DNA from: Phellopilus nigrolimitatus
Lineage: Eukaryota; Basidiomycota; Agaricomycetes; Hymenochaetales; Hymenochaetaceae
NCBI GenBank assembly: GCA_021029095.1
Contig: JAJOHG010000039.1
Location: 236,551-300,550, forward strand
DNA length: 64,000 nt
Direction: 5' to 3'
In this document: positions 53,380 to 63,144 of the stretch, one piece after another
How the letters are laid out: the number at the start of each line of letters is the position of its first letter
Position numbering within the stretch: position 1 is the first letter of the stretch
Program-made: the position numbers and the translations under genes
The notes under the pieces: generated by a model
What the model was told of the DNA's origin: nothing
Seen by the model: the letters and a program-made list of their open reading frames with translations, nothing else
Databases searched by the model: none

Positions 53380-56073
53380 TCATTGCGTGGCGCCCATTTG
53401 CTGACAACAAGTGCACGACGGATCTTCACCGGCACCTTTCATCCACTCGGCATAAGTGACCGGGGGAGCAAGGGTCATAGGCGCCTTGCTCGCTGCAGCC
53501 TCCGCCAACGCTCTCTCCGGGCGTGATAACTCACGCATTTTTATGTTGGCCAATGTCTGTTGATAACCGGCGTCTGCATCCGCATCATGAAAACAAGATC
53601 CAATTCCTTTACAGCAAAAACGGAGATCCTCATCTTCAACATGTTTAAGGACTGCTGCCATCGAGGCTGGTTGAATCGCGTTGCCGGAGATGAATTGGTT
53701 TTTCGCAACCAGAATTTTCTCCCAAGAACCCTTCCTCCAATCAGCCAGAATGTCTCCCTTCTTGGGTATTTTGTAACCTTTATATCCAACGCTATACCAG
53801 ACAACGATATAGAAGAGAGACTCCAGGTCATGATGAAGCGCACGGGTAAAATCTTTATCGTTTAAGTTCAGCACCTCTCGAGCCATGAAAGGCGCTGTCC
53901 CAGTGCGGTGGTTGCTTGACTGCTTAAGCGGAAAGTACGACGCCAGATCGAAATCGAGCAGGACGGCGATGATCTCGTTCTTGTCATTCCTATAGAACGC
54001 GATGTTACTGATACTGATGTCCCCGTGCAGCATCTTCAATCGAACGAATAGCGTATGCAGACCTGTGATACGTTTAATAACTACCTCTACCCCGAAGAAG
54101 ACACATCGCTCACATTTAGCGATCTGGACTATCACACTCCAGAAGTCCCTCGGTCCGAGATCGTAGATATGAAAGTACTCCCTCATGACGAGAGCCCGAA
54201 ACTCCCTCACTTCGAAAATCTTACCCCTTGTCATGCAGGCGTCTCGGAGCTTGGCGACCGGTGTCATGTCATTCACCACAGCTTTCCCAAATATCTCCGG
54301 GATGTACTTGATGATATCGAGCAGTGTTCGCGCATCCAGGATGAATTTGTCCTCGTTTTTTCGAGTCTTGACTTGCCAACTGAATTTGATCACTAATTTA
54401 TATCCATCTATGTTCGCTTTGATGACGGACGTTCCGCGTCCAATTAAACAGTAGGGAGAGGCTAGCTTCTCCCCTAAAACGATCTTGCTGATGTCCAACG
54501 GTGTGTCCGAGCCTTTGACAGATTCCAACAGACCAGATTGCAGTTTGTTCGTAGATTCGTCCGTGAAATCGAATGGATTACAGTATCCCATGATCTCGTT
54601 GAAACCGAGGTCAGGAAGGTCGCGATAGAACATAAGGAGAAGAAGTGCGAAATATGTCGGATTACTCGCGATGTCGAAAGGATCCGCTTGGATGATCGCC
54701 GAACGATGGTAGAAAAATAAAGTGATATCGTTTCCCTCGACAAGAACTGCAAAGGCGAATTTACGGTCGCCGCGGGCGCTAAACATCTCTGCAACGTAGC
54801 TTGCAAGTTGCACCCTCACTGATCTGCTGGTTTTTGAGGGTGTAGGTATGTTCGTGGATGATGTAGGCCCCGTTGTAGTTCCTGATACATGATCGAGATA
54901 AGCGCTGGAGCGCATGACGAGTTCTGGAGGACCTTCCAGTGTATGCGTGTTCATAAATGCATCGCCGTTAGGTACACTGATGTTGATCGTCCTTCCCGAA
55001 GATCCTTGGCTTCCGCCCATAGAAATGGACGATGTCTTTGTCGCGCTTGGCTTCCCAGACCTGTCAGAGCTAGATTTCTTCCCTGTAAATTGACGCTTGG
55101 ATGAAATTCTCGTGCCGCGCTTGAAGGAACTACCCTTGCCACGCTTGGACGAACTAGCCGAGCGACTCGAATACTCTTCATCTGCCTCGTCCTCTGCAGG
55201 GCGCTTTTTCCCCTTCCCTTTACTCGTTCTACCCGACCTCGATGTGTCTGCCGACCCTATCTCCCAGGATCGTCCTCCATTACCAACACCCTCCTCGTCT
55301 GCCTTCTCCGAATTCTCCGAAGCGCTGTTAACTTTCTGCTTGAATTCGAAGGGCAGTAATGTACTTAGCCAATCAACTCGGACCTGTGTCAATCCGCCTC
55401 GATCTTCGGACTTGCCCTTGACGCTTGAATCCGCCTCGATGACTTCCTTAGACTGGGCACCGGAGACATCGTTCGCGTCCGCATCTCCTGTGTCTAGGAT
55501 AGCGCTAGTGGCCTCTACAGCTTCAACGACATCCTTCGCGCCCGCGCTTGCCTCCCCGACGTGTTTATGCTTCCTATCAGCATTCCGACGGCCCGCGTCG
55601 ACCTTCTTCATTTCCTCCTTCCCATAGGTGCTGTCCGGAACTAGCACGACATCGGGTTTCCCGTCCGCATACCCGCCAGGTATCACATCCTTCTCAACTG
55701 GAATCAGCTTGATCCTCCTTTCGTTCGCCACGTTTTTTTCGGATTCGGCACGTTTGAGAATCATATTCCCCATATTCACGAACGGTTTGTACAGCTGTTC
55801 CTCATTTCGGTGAGCCACAAGCTTTCTCAACTCCGCCTTGTACTCCTCGCTGTTATGTATGGCCCAGAGTTCGACGTCAGTCAGAAGTTTAGCGTGTTCT
55901 TCTTCTGTGAGACTGAAAGCAAGTTCCAAAAAGTCGTTGAACGGGATCCCGGTGCAAGTATAATCGTTAATGTCCCTTCCGAGATCGTCGTCCATGCTTC
56001 CTTCAGTGTATTTCTCTGGTTCTGGACGGGCCTTGCACGGACTAGGCTGACTCGTCCGGCTGGGCTGTTTCTG
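53380..56073 (-). CDS. FunK1-family protein kinase, near full length
   Basis: Member of the fungal-specific FunK1 kinase family (Pfam PF17667), expanded in mushrooms. One open frame of about 897 codons. Order: acidic N-terminus, a long Lys/Ser/Arg-rich linker with likely nuclear signals (KGKGKKRPAEDE), a conserved FunK1 N-region (VQLASYVAEMFSARGDRKFA), a Gly-rich loop (IGRGTSVIKA) with the ATP lysine in LVIKFSW, HGDISISNI (H at 54025-54027, about residue 685), DFDLA, GTAPFMAREV and the LHHDLESLFY segment. All catalytic residues are present. No ATG lies at the very start; the frame probably begins at an exon accepted at 56073 after TTCTTTGCAG, or at the ATG at 55995. No first exon could be confirmed. 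The tail (TYAEWMKGAGEDPSCTCC) is shared with the broken relatives. Confidence 0.85.
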   Translation of the reverse strand, partial: QKQPSRTSQPSPCKARPEPEKYTEGSMDDDLGRDINDYTCTGIPFNDFLELAFSLTEEEHAKLLTDVELWAIHNSEEYKAELRKLVAHRNEEQLYKPFVNMGNMILKRAESEKNVANERRIKLIPVEKDVIPGGYADGKPDVVLVPDSTYGKEEMKKVDAGRRNADRKHKHVGEASAGAKDVVEAVEATSAILDTGDADANDVSGAQSKEVIEADSSVKGKSEDRGGLTQVRVDWLSTLLPFEFKQKVNSASENSEKADEEGVGNGGRSWEIGSADTSRSGRTSKGKGKKRPAEDEADEEYSSRSASSSKRGKGSSFKRGTRISSKRQFTGKKSSSDRSGKPSATKTSSISMGGSQGSSGRTINISVPNGDAFMNTHTLEGPPELVMRSSAYLDHVSGTTTGPTSSTNIPTPSKTSRSVRVQLASYVAEMFSARGDRKFAFAVLVEGNDITLFFYHRSAIIQADPFDIASNPTYFALLLLMFYRDLPDLGFNEIMGYCNPFDFTDESTNKLQSGLLESVKGSDTPLDISKIVLGEKLASPYCLIGRGTSVIKANIDGYKLVIKFSWQVKTRKNEDKFILDARTLLDIIKYIPEIFGKAVVNDMTPVAKLRDACMTRGKIFEVREFRALVMREYFHIYDLGPRDFWSVIVQIAKCERCVFFGVEVVIKRITGLHTLFVRLKMLHGDISISNIAFYRNDKNEIIAVLLDFDLASYFPLKQSSNHRTGTAPFMAREVLNLNDKDFTRALHHDLESLFYIVVWYSVGYKGYKIPKKGDILADWRKGSWEKILVAKNQFISGNAIQPASMAAVLKHVEDEDLRFCCKGIGSCFHDADADAGYQQTLANIKMRELSRPERALAEAAASKAPMTLAPPVTYAEWMKGAGEDPSCTCCQQMGATQ

Positions 56074-56079
56074 CTGCAA

Positions 56080-56880
56080 AGAATCATAAATTTAGTGTCT
56101 GCGCCACTCTCAGAAAGCAGCTACTGCTCACTAGATAATACAAACATGATTAGGTTGAAGACAAGAAACGCGTGTCTAGGGACACTCGAATCGCCGACGC
56201 AGTGTCACGTGGACGTTCTGGAGACGTGTGAAACTTACTGTAAGTTAGGGCCGGCTTTTACGCGTGCTGTGTGCCTTGCTCCTTGCCGAACTTCTCGTAT
56301 TTACATGTAAAGCCAAGACCAGCGTGCGCACCAGCGTGTTCTTCATCAATTGCGTATCAGCTGCTGTTAAAGGAAACTCGTCGTCTGGAATGAACTTTGG
56401 ACTGGACACCTCTAGGAACCGGACGAGGATTTGTCATTACCTGCCCTTTCTGAACGGGTAATCACACAATTGTATAATGTGCAAATTCAATCCTTTGTTG
56501 TATATTCACGTGCAATACTTATACCCTCAAGAAGCCAATTCAAACCGCGTTCGAGTCTCAAATTATGAAAACGAAGGATGAGCCGCATGATCAGATATAT
56601 CCTTTAGGTCTCGATTTACTGTCGGTATCTCATACACAAGTCTCGTACGCGAGGTTTCGACAGGTATGAGATTCTCGGAAGCAGCCCTGCGCCTTACGAG
56701 AGATGGTAACAGCAGCTCCTGCCATGCCTATGCTATGCTCCCCTCGTCTGCGACGCGTAAATTGAAATTAGTGGTGCTGTGCCTTTGATCTTCGTCAACG
56801 AGCACGGTGGAAAGACTGGCCTCCTCGAATGAGAGCCCGAGCAATGCCTCCCATTGCTGGAACTATAGATCAACGACTTC
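56080..56880. other. Upstream region of the FunK1 gene
   Basis: Likely holds the first FunK1 exon and promoter. A candidate frame on the minus strand (FLEVSSPKFIPDDEFPLTAA, about 56430-56360) was seen but not joined with confidence. Confidence 0.35.
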
Positions 56881-56899
56881 CTTGTTAGAAATGAAGAAA

Positions 56900-57530
56900 C
56901 TTTCCCCGATTATTTGACAGCGGAGACGAAACCCCTCGTCTTCGATAAGTCCAAAGAATGTTTCTCCTTTTTTTTTGCTGATGCATAACTCTTTCGCTTC
57001 AAGAATGTTACTCCAAGAACCCCTTCCTTCACGTTACCAAAATGATCCCTTCTTGGGTACCTTGTAACCATTGTAGTAACGCCTTGTAAGACAACGGCAT
57101 AGAAGAAAGACCGAAATTGTGAGGAAACGCACAAGTAACAAATTCTTGGCTGAGGCTGAGCACCTCTTGAGCCATGAGCGGAGCTGTCCCTGTACAAAAT
57201 GCTCGCTAGACTGAGCATACAGAACCTCTGATGCTAAGGTAAGGTCGAGCAAGATACTCACGGTTTTGTTCTTGATCTTGTAGGAGGCGAGCCTAATCGT
57301 ATCGGCATCGACCGTCAGAGCAGCCGTTGACATGAAAGCACCGAGATGTAGATGAACCGCGATGATGGGAACTCGGGACTCTTTGATATTCCTTGTCTCG
57401 CGAACGCTTCATTTGATTTTTCTCTCGTGGCTAGCCTCTAAACCTGGTTCCTTGGGCTCGACAAGTGTGCCTCCAATCTTCGCAAACGCGCGCATGTTGG
57501 CGTTCCACGTCTTACCTTGTGCCAGGCTTC
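56900..57530 (-). pseudogene. FunK1-derived pseudokinase, module 2 copy (most decayed)
   Basis: Minus-strand pieces NMRAFAKIGGTLVEPKEPGL (about 57500-57430), MSTAALTVDADTIRLASYKI (about 57330), VSILLDLTLASEV and traces of the C-lobe (YNGYKVPKKGSFW, then KTRGFVSAVK) run in several frames. It corresponds piece by piece to 44512-45420. No continuous protein is possible. Confidence 0.55.
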
Positions 57531-57837
57531 ATGAACAACCTCGATTTTGGCATGCGCAGATGGTCAACAGCGACAAGCGAAAGAACAGTGCATTCTAAAC
57601 ACGTTACATCACGCGATTGTTACAAGCTTCAAATTTGATACAGCCCTTGATCGAAATCCATTCTGTTTCTACAATATGCAATATTACAAATAATTAAAAA
57701 TAAAGACGAAGAGATCAATCGATACAAATTCTACCCGTACAAATACGCAACGCTGACTGAAGTTCAACGGAGGAATGGTTGGAATGCCGTGAAAGGGAAA
57801 AACATTTCAAACAAAGTGCGCCTCGCGCGTTCCTCTC

Positions 57838-59169
57838 CTACGTGTATGTCTGCCGGTGACCCGAAGCCCTCTGGTGTTCCTTCCGTTTAGACCCGCTATC
57901 GAATCTCATTCTGCACTGCATACAGATCACGCACGAATCCCTCTTATGGCGAGGACCGTTCCTCTTCGTTTCCCGCCCACATTCATTGCAACGAGCAGCG
58001 TTCAGCCCGTAGTCATCCAAGATGTGTCGCACGAAACTTTCCCAAGAGTCGTACTTCTTGACGCTTGACACATGGCTGCGCTTGTCCCCTGCTTCCGTGT
58101 GCACGCAGTGCGGACACGAATATTCCACAGACTTCAGGCTCTCTTCGAAGTCTGGCTTGTGCGTCTTGAGGTGCCGGCGAATGACGTCCTTGTCGCGAGT
58201 GAGCTCCACCTGACAGCCCTTGTACAAGCACACCATTTTTGTCGGATCCGTGCAGTTCGTGCGGGGGGCTTCCTCCTCTGCCTTCCGTTTTAGATTCTGC
58301 CTTTGTGTCGCAACGGCCTCGGAGCGGCCAGTAGGATGAAGCGCTGACGGTTGCACTGTAGCTAACTGGTGGAGGTGTTCACCGTGCGATTCGGTGGCGC
58401 CAGGGAGATTTTTGCCTGTCGGCAGCGGGGGCCTGTACTGCGATGACGTTGACGGGCTCGGAGAGCCGCATGACGACCTGAACGATTGTGGTCAATACAT
58501 GAGGAGCTTCTAGTGCGAGGGAAATCCACTCACGGAGGGGTCGAATAATTGTTGGATTGCCCACTGTCATGCGAGGACAGTGCTCGCATGTTCAGAGACA
58601 GAGTCAGAAGCGAACACCTTAGCATCACTATAGGAAGGTAAGAACGCTGATTGCGGTAACAGAGACATGAGAGCTCACAGGATGCCTGGTAGCAGCACGC
58701 CCTTCCATGAGGGACTAGAAAGGGCGGGCAGAGGAGGTGACAATTTGCGCCGGAGCTCCTCACCGGCGAACTCCAAGTCCAAGTCCAAGTCGCTTCCGCA
58801 CGAATGGTCGGCCGCTATGTTAAAGTCATCGTTCCTACCGATTGAGGGTATGTATGACGGTCCAGCAACGGGCGAGGTAGAAATCGTCGATGCATTAAGG
58901 CCGTCGAAGGAATGAATCTCATCCAATGGGACATCCGGTGAAGACGGTTCGGCGAGGGTCGAACCAGATGCGACTGGTCCTTCCTTGCTCCTACAATCCA
59001 TGGACGTGGTCAGGCGCAGAAATTAAAATAAAATGAAATAAAGGAAGCGGTACCTTTGCCTTCTCGTCCCCTTCTTGCTTTTCTGGAGGGCCTTTCCCTT
59101 AGATGGCGAGAGGGCCAAGGGTATGAATGAGTACTTTCCCTTTGCTCCAGGGAGGAAGGCGTGGTCCAT
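57838..59169 (-). pseudogene. Zinc-finger protein, module 2 (frameshifted, one repeat exon lost)
   Basis: Follows the intact copy at 38746-40484: first exon MDHAFLPGAKGKYSFIPLAL, then a single repeat exon where copy 1 has two, then exon 4 and the finger exon (CLYKGCQVELTRDKD, CPHCVHTE, CNECGRE, CMQCRMRF). One extra base at 58575-58576 in exon 4 (GTCCTCG against GTCTCG) turns EHASTVSHD into EHASTVLA-stop. The finger exon itself is open and could only be translated from an internal start. Confidence 0.8.
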
Positions 59170-59551
59170 GGAGTCAGAGGGAGACGGGTAACTAAATGAT
59201 TGAGCGTTAGTTCGAGCCACATGCCTTTCGTGAACGAGCGACGTACGTGGTAAAGAATCGCATTGTCCAAAAATTCTAGGGGGTGAGCGAGACGATTTGG
59301 GGACCGTGCTTGAGAATATGCGAGTTAAAGCGCGATACGAATGAGATGTCCTTTGCCTGTAAGACGCAATGCAGTCGTCTGAAGAAGACAAGGGTTGGGT
59401 GCGAGAAGGGGATGATGAGTGGACTGAAGCAAATTGAGAAAACTCAGAGCGCGCGTTCGAGTCGTCATTTTATGGCCAGCACGGGACCGTGACAGGAGCC
59501 GGCCATCGGGCTTCCATTGTCGAATTCTCGTAAAAAGAAAAAAGTCCCATC

Positions 59552-60139
59552 CTAGCACATCAGAGCCAAAACACAGTCATAGATGCAGATGATATCCAGA
59601 ACAGCCCAAATTGGGACAGTTTTTTGCGACCGGATAAACGGGCAGAACCAGTTTGGAAGCCAGCAACTGTGGGTCCACCAAAACATTCCTTTATCGGGAA
59701 CACCTTGTAAAGCGACACCACCTACACAATGAGAAAGGCTGTGCAAGGGTTGCGAGGGGACACCCGAAGCTCCTCGTGTTCTAAGAGTGGCAGCTTTGAT
59801 CTGGACCCGGGTAAATTTGAGGACCCAACGTATTCCAGATAAACGGAGATTCAACCAATGAGCTTGCGTTTCTTTGTGCACCGGCTCGTAGGTGGTTCGG
59901 TCTTCGTTTTGATCTGCTGCTGGAGCTGACTGCCGGTCCGGAAAAGCCGACAATGAGCGTAGCTTCGATACAGGGCACACCGAAGAAGACCTCCAAGACA
60001 GAAGACTTTCTAGACAGTCCACCGCATCATCTCTAATGACACTGGTTCGGAAGCGTATGCCAGTCTTCAGCAAGGTCGGGAGGCATACGTTCAACATGCA
60101 ACATGGGAATGTCTTGGACTTCATAAGCAAGCACAACAT
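59552..60139 (-). other. Duplicate of the 195-codon ORF at 40867-41454
   Basis: Nearly identical at DNA and protein level to its partner. Same doubts about coding apply. Confidence 0.3.
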
Positions 60140-60782
60140 TCAGATTCAACCCCACCTTGCCAAACAGTCCGCAGCTCATCGTGTCCTTCGTACAGACGTC
60201 CGTCGCCTGCCGTCGCCTGATCCGTCTTGGTCTACTGCCAGAGCTGACTACCACATAGGGAGCCGACGGTCGACGATACATGGCCACCCCAGAGAAGGCC
60301 TCCCGGGGTCGCTAGATCATCCACAGCAGCATTCCTGCGCCAGTTCGTAAGCGTTTGTCTTTGGATAGATTGAGAGGCGTCCGATGTACCGACACGGATG
60401 AATAACTCGCAAGTGCAACATTCCAATTCAAGCGCGTTTGGCCAAGCGCACTCTGTAGACATCCGCCAGTGCTGGCTCGTGCAATAACGATAGGATCATC
60501 GCAGGCATGTCTGAGCAATCGTTTGTTAGTCCTTTGGAATAATAATTATAACCACAGCCCACTTTGACGCGTCATGAACGACGACGTACCTCCTTCAGTT
60601 TCGGCCCATTCATTTGCACCTACTCGCTTCCATTTAACAGTTCGGGCATATAGCAAACCAGTCTACTCTTTCTGCTGGACTCCATCCTCTGTTCTAGTCG
60701 AGGTATCAAATGAGTCCAACAGCAGCACATCCAAATCCAGGGTACGTCTACCTCTATATTACATCTCAGAGATGACGAGGAA

Positions 60783-61220
60783 CTATCTCCAAGGTGAAGA
60801 TACTAATTCGGTATGCTGCAGTGTCCAGACCGGTCGCGCTAGTCCCGACAGACATTCGTTCGGAAGAAGCGCAGCCAGCAAAAAGACAGCTTTTGTCCAC
60901 AGCACAAGAAGAACGAGATATGTAGAAGGCGAGTGGGAGAACTTTTTGACCTTAGCATCGAACATTGACCTGTAGTTTTGACAATAGGGATACAGATCGA
61001 CTTGCTAGCAGAAGTCTCGCTTTGTCCTGGCAGTCATGACCAAGTCCGTCTCAACGCTGGCGCGAGGAAAGTACAGCGAAATTGCACCAAGACATGCAAC
61101 CGCGTTTGTGAGGCCCCGCTCGGCTACGCGAGTATAAGTACTCGCGCTCCAAGCGGGGCCTGAGCATTTGTTGCAGCAGTCTAGAACCCAGACAAGGACA
61201 AAGCCCAGGGTATCGGCCAT
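60783..61220 (-). other. Duplicate of the 42122-42610 ORF, with a nonsense codon
   Basis: Reads WVLDCCNKCSGPAWSASTYT...AISLYFPRASVETDLV...KRDFC, then TAG where copy A has TGG, then continues in frame through QNYKSMFDAKVK. The palindromic element sits inside it at 61112-61160. Confidence 0.4.
61112..61160. mobile_element. 49-bp palindromic mini-element, second copy
   Basis: GGCCCCGCTCGGCT...AAGCGGGGCC, 49 bp, flanked by TGA. It was carried here by the segmental duplication rather than by independent insertion, since the site is the same. Confidence 0.75.
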
Positions 61221-61229
61221 CGGACATCG

Positions 61230-62200
61230 CCTTCAGACTTCAGTATTCCCGGTGAAATTCGAGATTCGAAATTGCTACGTGCGCAAGCATGCAAACATAA
61301 ACGTCAAGAGGAGAGATGATTTGAGTCGGTACGCACCTTTTATCCTTCATCTTTGCGGGAAAGCCTGAATGCCTTGCACTTCACGTCAGACTTTGTGTTT
61401 TCCGTCGTCGCATCATGCCCGAAAGCTTGGGCCAAACAAAAAAATTAGCGGGACGCATTGTTTATCACGATTTTCCATCCTGACGCTATGCGAAGTCCAT
61501 CAGTGGATTGCGGGTTCCTAGCTGCTGCTTTCGTACCATTTTATTGCAAGATGCGACCATCGTTACCAGTTTGCGACAGCCAGTGGACAAGAATTCGGAG
61601 TTGTCTTGAAGGGGTTTCTCTTCCTGAAAAATTGCACAGTCAAAAGATCTTGTCAAGTCGAGGCAGATTGGATTTCCTTGTGTCTGTGTTGCGAACACAG
61701 ATGAGATGCGAGGACTAGCAACTTTGACGGAGGTCTCGTCTCCAGCAGCGTTAAGCGGCCCAAGCGCTTCGACAAGAAGCGCGCCATGTGTTAGTCAGTA
61801 AAGACGCACAGACCGTCGTGGGAACCTCGCCCACAACAACGCGTCCACAACAACGCCTCTTCAAGAACTCAAGGACTACTACACTCTGCCGTCTGTATCG
61901 TCTGTCTTTCGCGCTATCACCGTAACGAATACACTGCCTAGCTCGTTAGCTGCATGTTCAATATTTTCTCTCGCTTTCTGCAAGCCCAGGGACAAGTTGA
62001 GACCTGATCCTGAAGATGTTCGTTGGTTTGAATTTTCACGATCGCATCTGCAAGCGGCCTCTCAGAGACGATCCAGGCGCCTGCAGTGCAGAACTCAGCT
62101 AGGCTGTTTCAGACCTACCCCACGTCCAACGAGAATGATGATATCAACTCAATACCTGCGGACTTCACATAAGTCAAAGTAGTTGGGCCAAGAGATCATC
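61230..62200. other. Duplicated non-coding region
   Basis: Matches 42630-43540 with scattered indels. No gene supported. Confidence 0.5.
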
Positions 62201-62207
62201 AAGGCGC

Positions 62208-62320
62208 TTATGGGTCGCCCGAAGGACGAGCTTATGAAGGCCACCTTCATCGTGGCGACGGACGCGGAGAAGAACGAGGATGACCTGCTCCAGGCACTGG
62301 AGGATGTCACGATGGTGCGC
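62208..62320 (+). pseudogene. Exon-like fragment of an unidentified gene
   Basis: Forward frame MGRPKDELMKATFIVATDAE and KNEDDLLQALEDVTM, ended by a GTGCGC donor-like site. Its counterpart at about 43558-43660 is altered. No partner exons were found, so it is treated as a relic. Confidence 0.3.
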
Positions 62321-62349
62321 TGCCGCTTTCTCTTTGCTCTTTCGCTTTA

Positions 62350-63144
62350 TTGACAGTATCTCTCCTTCAGCTATGAATAATATTGACAATGCGATCAGTA
62401 CGTGCCAAATCAAACAGGTCAAAAAATCGTTGAGTTATTAATTGTATACGCTGCTCCTTAGACATCGAGAAAATTGGCACCAATGTCGCTAAAACTTCCC
62501 AGACTCCAATATAATCCGTGTGCGAAACTGAAACGTCTAGGAGCTTCTGTCCCGCAAGTCGCTTCACGCACATCGATCACTCCGCTCATACCCTAAAAGC
62601 CGGCCGGCCGAACTCGACAATTGAAAAGTGATCTTTCAGGCTTCCTTCGCTAAGAAAGCAATCCTAACATATGGCTGCGAGCTAAGTGTGCGTGGAATAT
62701 CTATCGACAGCCGCTCGCGGAACCCCCTTCGAAATGTTGCGCAGCAGATCTATTGTTATCTCCAAAATTAGGTTGAGTTCTGCGTGTCCGAGTCTCGCGC
62801 TGATATCCGCAACCAGCTGTTTTCAGCAGTACAAGTACATGTGTCTTCATACGATAGCGCGTGGAGATATGTATTGCGTTTTTACGATCGTTCTGCCTCA
62901 GGTGTACAGTAAACTGCAGAGTACGCTTGATCTCGAATCGATTTGAAGCCCATAAGCATTATAACTATCACCGTTTGCCCAGAATCAAATCGAAGAAAAA
63001 CATCGTAGGGGTCAATACAGGTCGTACACGAGTAGCTATTCGAGGAGAACGTATATAAAAGTTAAGTGGAGTGTGGAGAATGGTCACAAAAAAGAAAACA
63101 GGAAGAAGTGCAAAGAAACCCGGAGAAAGCGGAAGGGAAAAACC
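62350..63144. other. 3' flank of the transporter, no gene
   Basis: The first 480 bp belong to duplication B. The remainder is AT-rich with nothing recognised. Confidence 0.5.

Larger units (their letters stand above)
57640..62840. repeat. Segmental duplication B (partner 38540-44160)
   Basis: Same content and orientation as duplication A, offset by about 19 kb. Best conserved over 57640-61250. The final part (61900-62840) is more diverged from 43200-44160. Confidence 0.85.
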
